This document shows positions 62,090 to 64,000 of a stretch of DNA of 64,000 nt, piece by piece. The notes beneath the pieces were generated by a model. The model made no database searches. It was not told where the DNA came from and worked only from the letters and a program-made list of their open reading frames with translations. The position numbers and the translations under genes are program-made. This DNA is from Nisaea nitritireducens. Lineage in GTDB: Bacteria; Pseudomonadota; Alphaproteobacteria; Thalassobaculales; Thalassobaculaceae. The stretch lies in the NCBI RefSeq assembly GCF_014904795.1, contig NZ_JACZFS010000017.1, positions 124,001-188,000 on the forward strand, read 5' to 3'. Within the stretch, counting starts at the first letter, position 1; every line of letters begins with the position of its first letter.

Positions 62090-64000
62090 ATGCCGATCGA
62101 AGTACTTGATCCTGCGAATTCAATCCTATTCTTGGGTTCTGGATTTTCGGCCAACGCAACGAGCATCGCTGGAAGCCCAGTTCCGGCCGGCCATCCCCTC
62201 TTAGCGCGACTGGCAGAAGCACTCGATGAAGATCCCAACGATTTGGATCTCAAATCGGCGGCAGATGAATTTCTGAGTAGGTCTGATTTAAGCCTCTACG
62301 AGCTCTTGTATGAAACATTTACGATATCGAAGGCACTGGATTACCAGCGCAACATCGTGTCGCTCCCATGGGCGCGGATATATACAACGAACTACGACGA
62401 CATAGTGAATTTGGTCAAAGGACCGAATTTCCCCATCTTCACGTTCGACGAACCACGCCAGCGCAATTTGCCTCCAGCATTTGCTGTTCACCTCCACGGG
62501 TCAATTCGTAAAGCTCGCGAGGAAAATGCCGCCGATCAGTTGATCCTCAACAGCCGCTCCTATGATGCCATTGCGCATCAGTTTCCGAAATGGTTTGACG
62601 AATTCAAGCACGATCGACGAACGTTCGAAGCGTGTTACTTCATGGGTTTCAGCCTTAGTGATCACCACATCACCGGCTTGATGACCGCTGGCGAGGAGTC
62701 CGTTAAACGGACGTATTTCGTGACCCGCGAAGGTCCGAAGCCCAGTTTTGTTAGGCGTGCCTCAGATTATGGAGAGATCGTTCCGGTAGGGTTTGAAAAA
62801 TTTGCCGAACTTTCCAAGACGCTCCCGAAGCCTGAGCGCCCGCAGAGTTTGAATGCGTTGCAGTCTTTCAAATATCTGCGTCCAGGCCTAGACTCTAAAA
62901 CTCTAGCCGATCCGACACCGGTTGAAATCATCAACCTCGTCAGTTTTGGGACGTTCAGCCAAAGTCGCTTTTTTAACACGCGCAGCGATTCCAGTTACGT
63001 CGCACCTCGAAGCGAACTGATAGAAGACACCCTTGAATATCTCAAGGACGCGAGAACAGTTTTAGTCCACTCCAAGCTCGGTAACGGGAAAACTATTTTC
63101 GCTTCGATTCTTGCAGCGAAGGCCACAACAAAGGGCTATACCTGCCTGCTCTGGCGGCGTGCAGGACGGAATCTGGCGCAGGATCTCGAAGTTGTCGCTA
63201 CGCATAATCGCGTTCTTGTGATTTTCGATGACTATGATGCGGCAATCGAAAACATCGAGCGCGTTGCCGCCGGCGCCCCGGCGGCAAGGTTTGTAGTCAC
63301 CGTGAGAACCGGCCAGCAGGAGGTCCGGTATCACGAGATCGTCCAACGGCTGCCACAGGCGATCAAGCGCGTAAATCTCAACAGTTTCGGCGATAGCGAT
63401 CGCGAGCAGCTCCTCAAAATACTTCGTCGGGCCGGAGCTCAGGTTGATGATCTCGAGGAAGTCGTTCGGTCAGCGCGAGAAATTCGCGACATCGTTACGC
63501 AGCTCTATAATCATTCGGAGATTAGAGAGAAAATACACGACGTAGTTGTCGCTATTCCCTCTAGCATTAAACAGATTTTAGTGTTCGCGGCACTGATTAA
63601 ATGGACGGGCGTCGAAATGAGCGACGACTATCTCCAAGAACTCGCCGGACGTGATATTTATATCGAACTGCGAGGCGCGAGGGGTATCGCGAACGATATT
63701 CTGGACGTTCACGATGACCGGGTCGAAATGCGCTCAGCACTGCTATCTGAGTTTCTGATTCAGCGCATCTTCCCTCCCAACGATGTCTTGGACGGCTGCT
63801 ACCAAATCTCAACTGCCTCAACGCGGAGGCGGACGGATCGAGCGCACCGCCGCTTGGCCGGAGAGTTGATGAAGTTCTCAACGTTGCAACGCTTCCTGAA
63901 GTTCCAGGCTGCATCAGATGAAGCGCTTGATCGGCACTTTGTTCGCCTGTCGAACGATACGGCGATCAACGACGAGCCGCTGTTCTGGCTTCAGTACGCA
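62090..64000 (+). CDS. SIR2-like NAD-hydrolase domain fused to P-loop (STAND-type) ATPase, 3' end missing
   Basis: ATG at 62090 follows GGAGG; the frame is open for 637 codons to the window edge, so the C-terminus is missing. Residues 10-195 are a SIR2 domain: ILFLGSGFSAN (G16-S20), IYTTNYDDIV (N101), VHLHGS (H136) and YFMGFSLSDHH (D191), the NAD pocket residues. Residues about 310-480 are a P-loop NTPase: VLVHSKLGNGKT (Walker A, K334), RVLVIFDDYD (Walker B, D380/D381) and VVTVRTGQQ (sensor). Winged-helix-like and helical sequence follows. SIR2-STAND proteins of anti-phage systems sense a phage component and deplete NAD+. That role is inference; the fold is clear. Confidence 0.87.
   Translation, partial: MPIEVLDPANSILFLGSGFSANATSIAGSPVPAGHPLLARLAEALDEDPNDLDLKSAADEFLSRSDLSLYELLYETFTISKALDYQRNIVSLPWARIYTTNYDDIVNLVKGPNFPIFTFDEPRQRNLPPAFAVHLHGSIRKAREENAADQLILNSRSYDAIAHQFPKWFDEFKHDRRTFEACYFMGFSLSDHHITGLMTAGEESVKRTYFVTREGPKPSFVRRASDYGEIVPVGFEKFAELSKTLPKPERPQSLNALQSFKYLRPGLDSKTLADPTPVEIINLVSFGTFSQSRFFNTRSDSSYVAPRSELIEDTLEYLKDARTVLVHSKLGNGKTIFASILAAKATTKGYTCLLWRRAGRNLAQDLEVVATHNRVLVIFDDYDAAIENIERVAAGAPAARFVVTVRTGQQEVRYHEIVQRLPQAIKRVNLNSFGDSDREQLLKILRRAGAQVDDLEEVVRSAREIRDIVTQLYNHSEIREKIHDVVVAIPSSIKQILVFAALIKWTGVEMSDDYLQELAGRDIYIELRGARGIANDILDVHDDRVEMRSALLSEFLIQRIFPPNDVLDGCYQISTASTRRRTDRAHRRLAGELMKFSTLQRFLKFQAASDEALDRHFVRLSNDTAINDEPLFWLQYA

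Noticed and set aside
61749..62204. 151-codon plus-strand frame upstream of the SIR2 gene
   Set aside because: It overlaps the strongly supported SIR2 start in another frame and has no plausible start signal.

Overview
The window is high-GC DNA from an alphaproteobacterium. The gene set points to a Rhodospirillales-like marine or soil lineage: betaine-lipid genes btaA/btaB, several PAS_5-type proteins, FkbM and DUF6165 surface-polysaccharide genes, and cytochrome c'. That placement is inference from gene content; no rRNA or other marker gene is present.

Region 1 (1-29860) is ordinary chromosome with short operons on both strands. It holds a DUF2817 peptidase-like protein cut by the left edge and an OmpA-type lipoprotein. 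A leftward group follows: DUF6165, O-antigen ligase, carnitine-dehydrogenase-like enzyme, FAD amino-acid oxidoreductase. Next come a family-9 glycosyltransferase, a CI/LexA-shaped repressor that appears to lack its catalytic serine, VOC and enoyl-CoA hydratase enzymes, a secreted trypsin-like protease, btaA-btaB, a lone receiver domain and a PAS_5 protein. The rest includes a YHS protein, an exported metallo-beta-lactamase-fold hydrolase, an ArsR-AHSA1 pair, two aminotransferases, an FkbM methyltransferase, an M20 amidohydrolase, a chemoreceptor with a C-terminal PilZ domain, a cytochrome c'/di-heme cytochrome c pair and another PAS_5 protein.

Region 2 (29921 to about 57950) is a siphovirus-type prophage. 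Its left boundary is a 45-bp 3' fragment of tRNA-Lys(CTT) followed by the tRNA's own terminator, as expected for one end of an element integrated into a tRNA gene. No intact copy of the tRNA appears to the right, so the element runs past position 64000. The late genes are all on the minus strand in HK97-like order: HNH, small and large terminase, portal, protease, capsid, connectors, tail tube, tail chaperone with a probable -1 frameshift, tape measure, hub and fibre proteins, holin, lysozyme, lipoprotein. Several hairpin terminators divide this operon. A divergent block next to the attachment end (30110-33502) carries non-structural cargo, including a subtilisin-like protease whose repeat module also occurs at the end of the tape measure protein. 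No integrase, phage repressor or replication gene was found.

Region 3 (58000-64000) is accessory DNA of lower GC and mixed origin. It contains two small genes of unknown function, an IS110-family transposase, a 59-residue gene, an exported endonuclease/exonuclease/phosphatase-fold protein, and a gene open at the right edge encoding a SIR2 NAD-hydrolase-like domain fused to a P-loop ATPase. That last gene is the strongest candidate for an anti-phage defence system, carried as cargo in the same integrated element.
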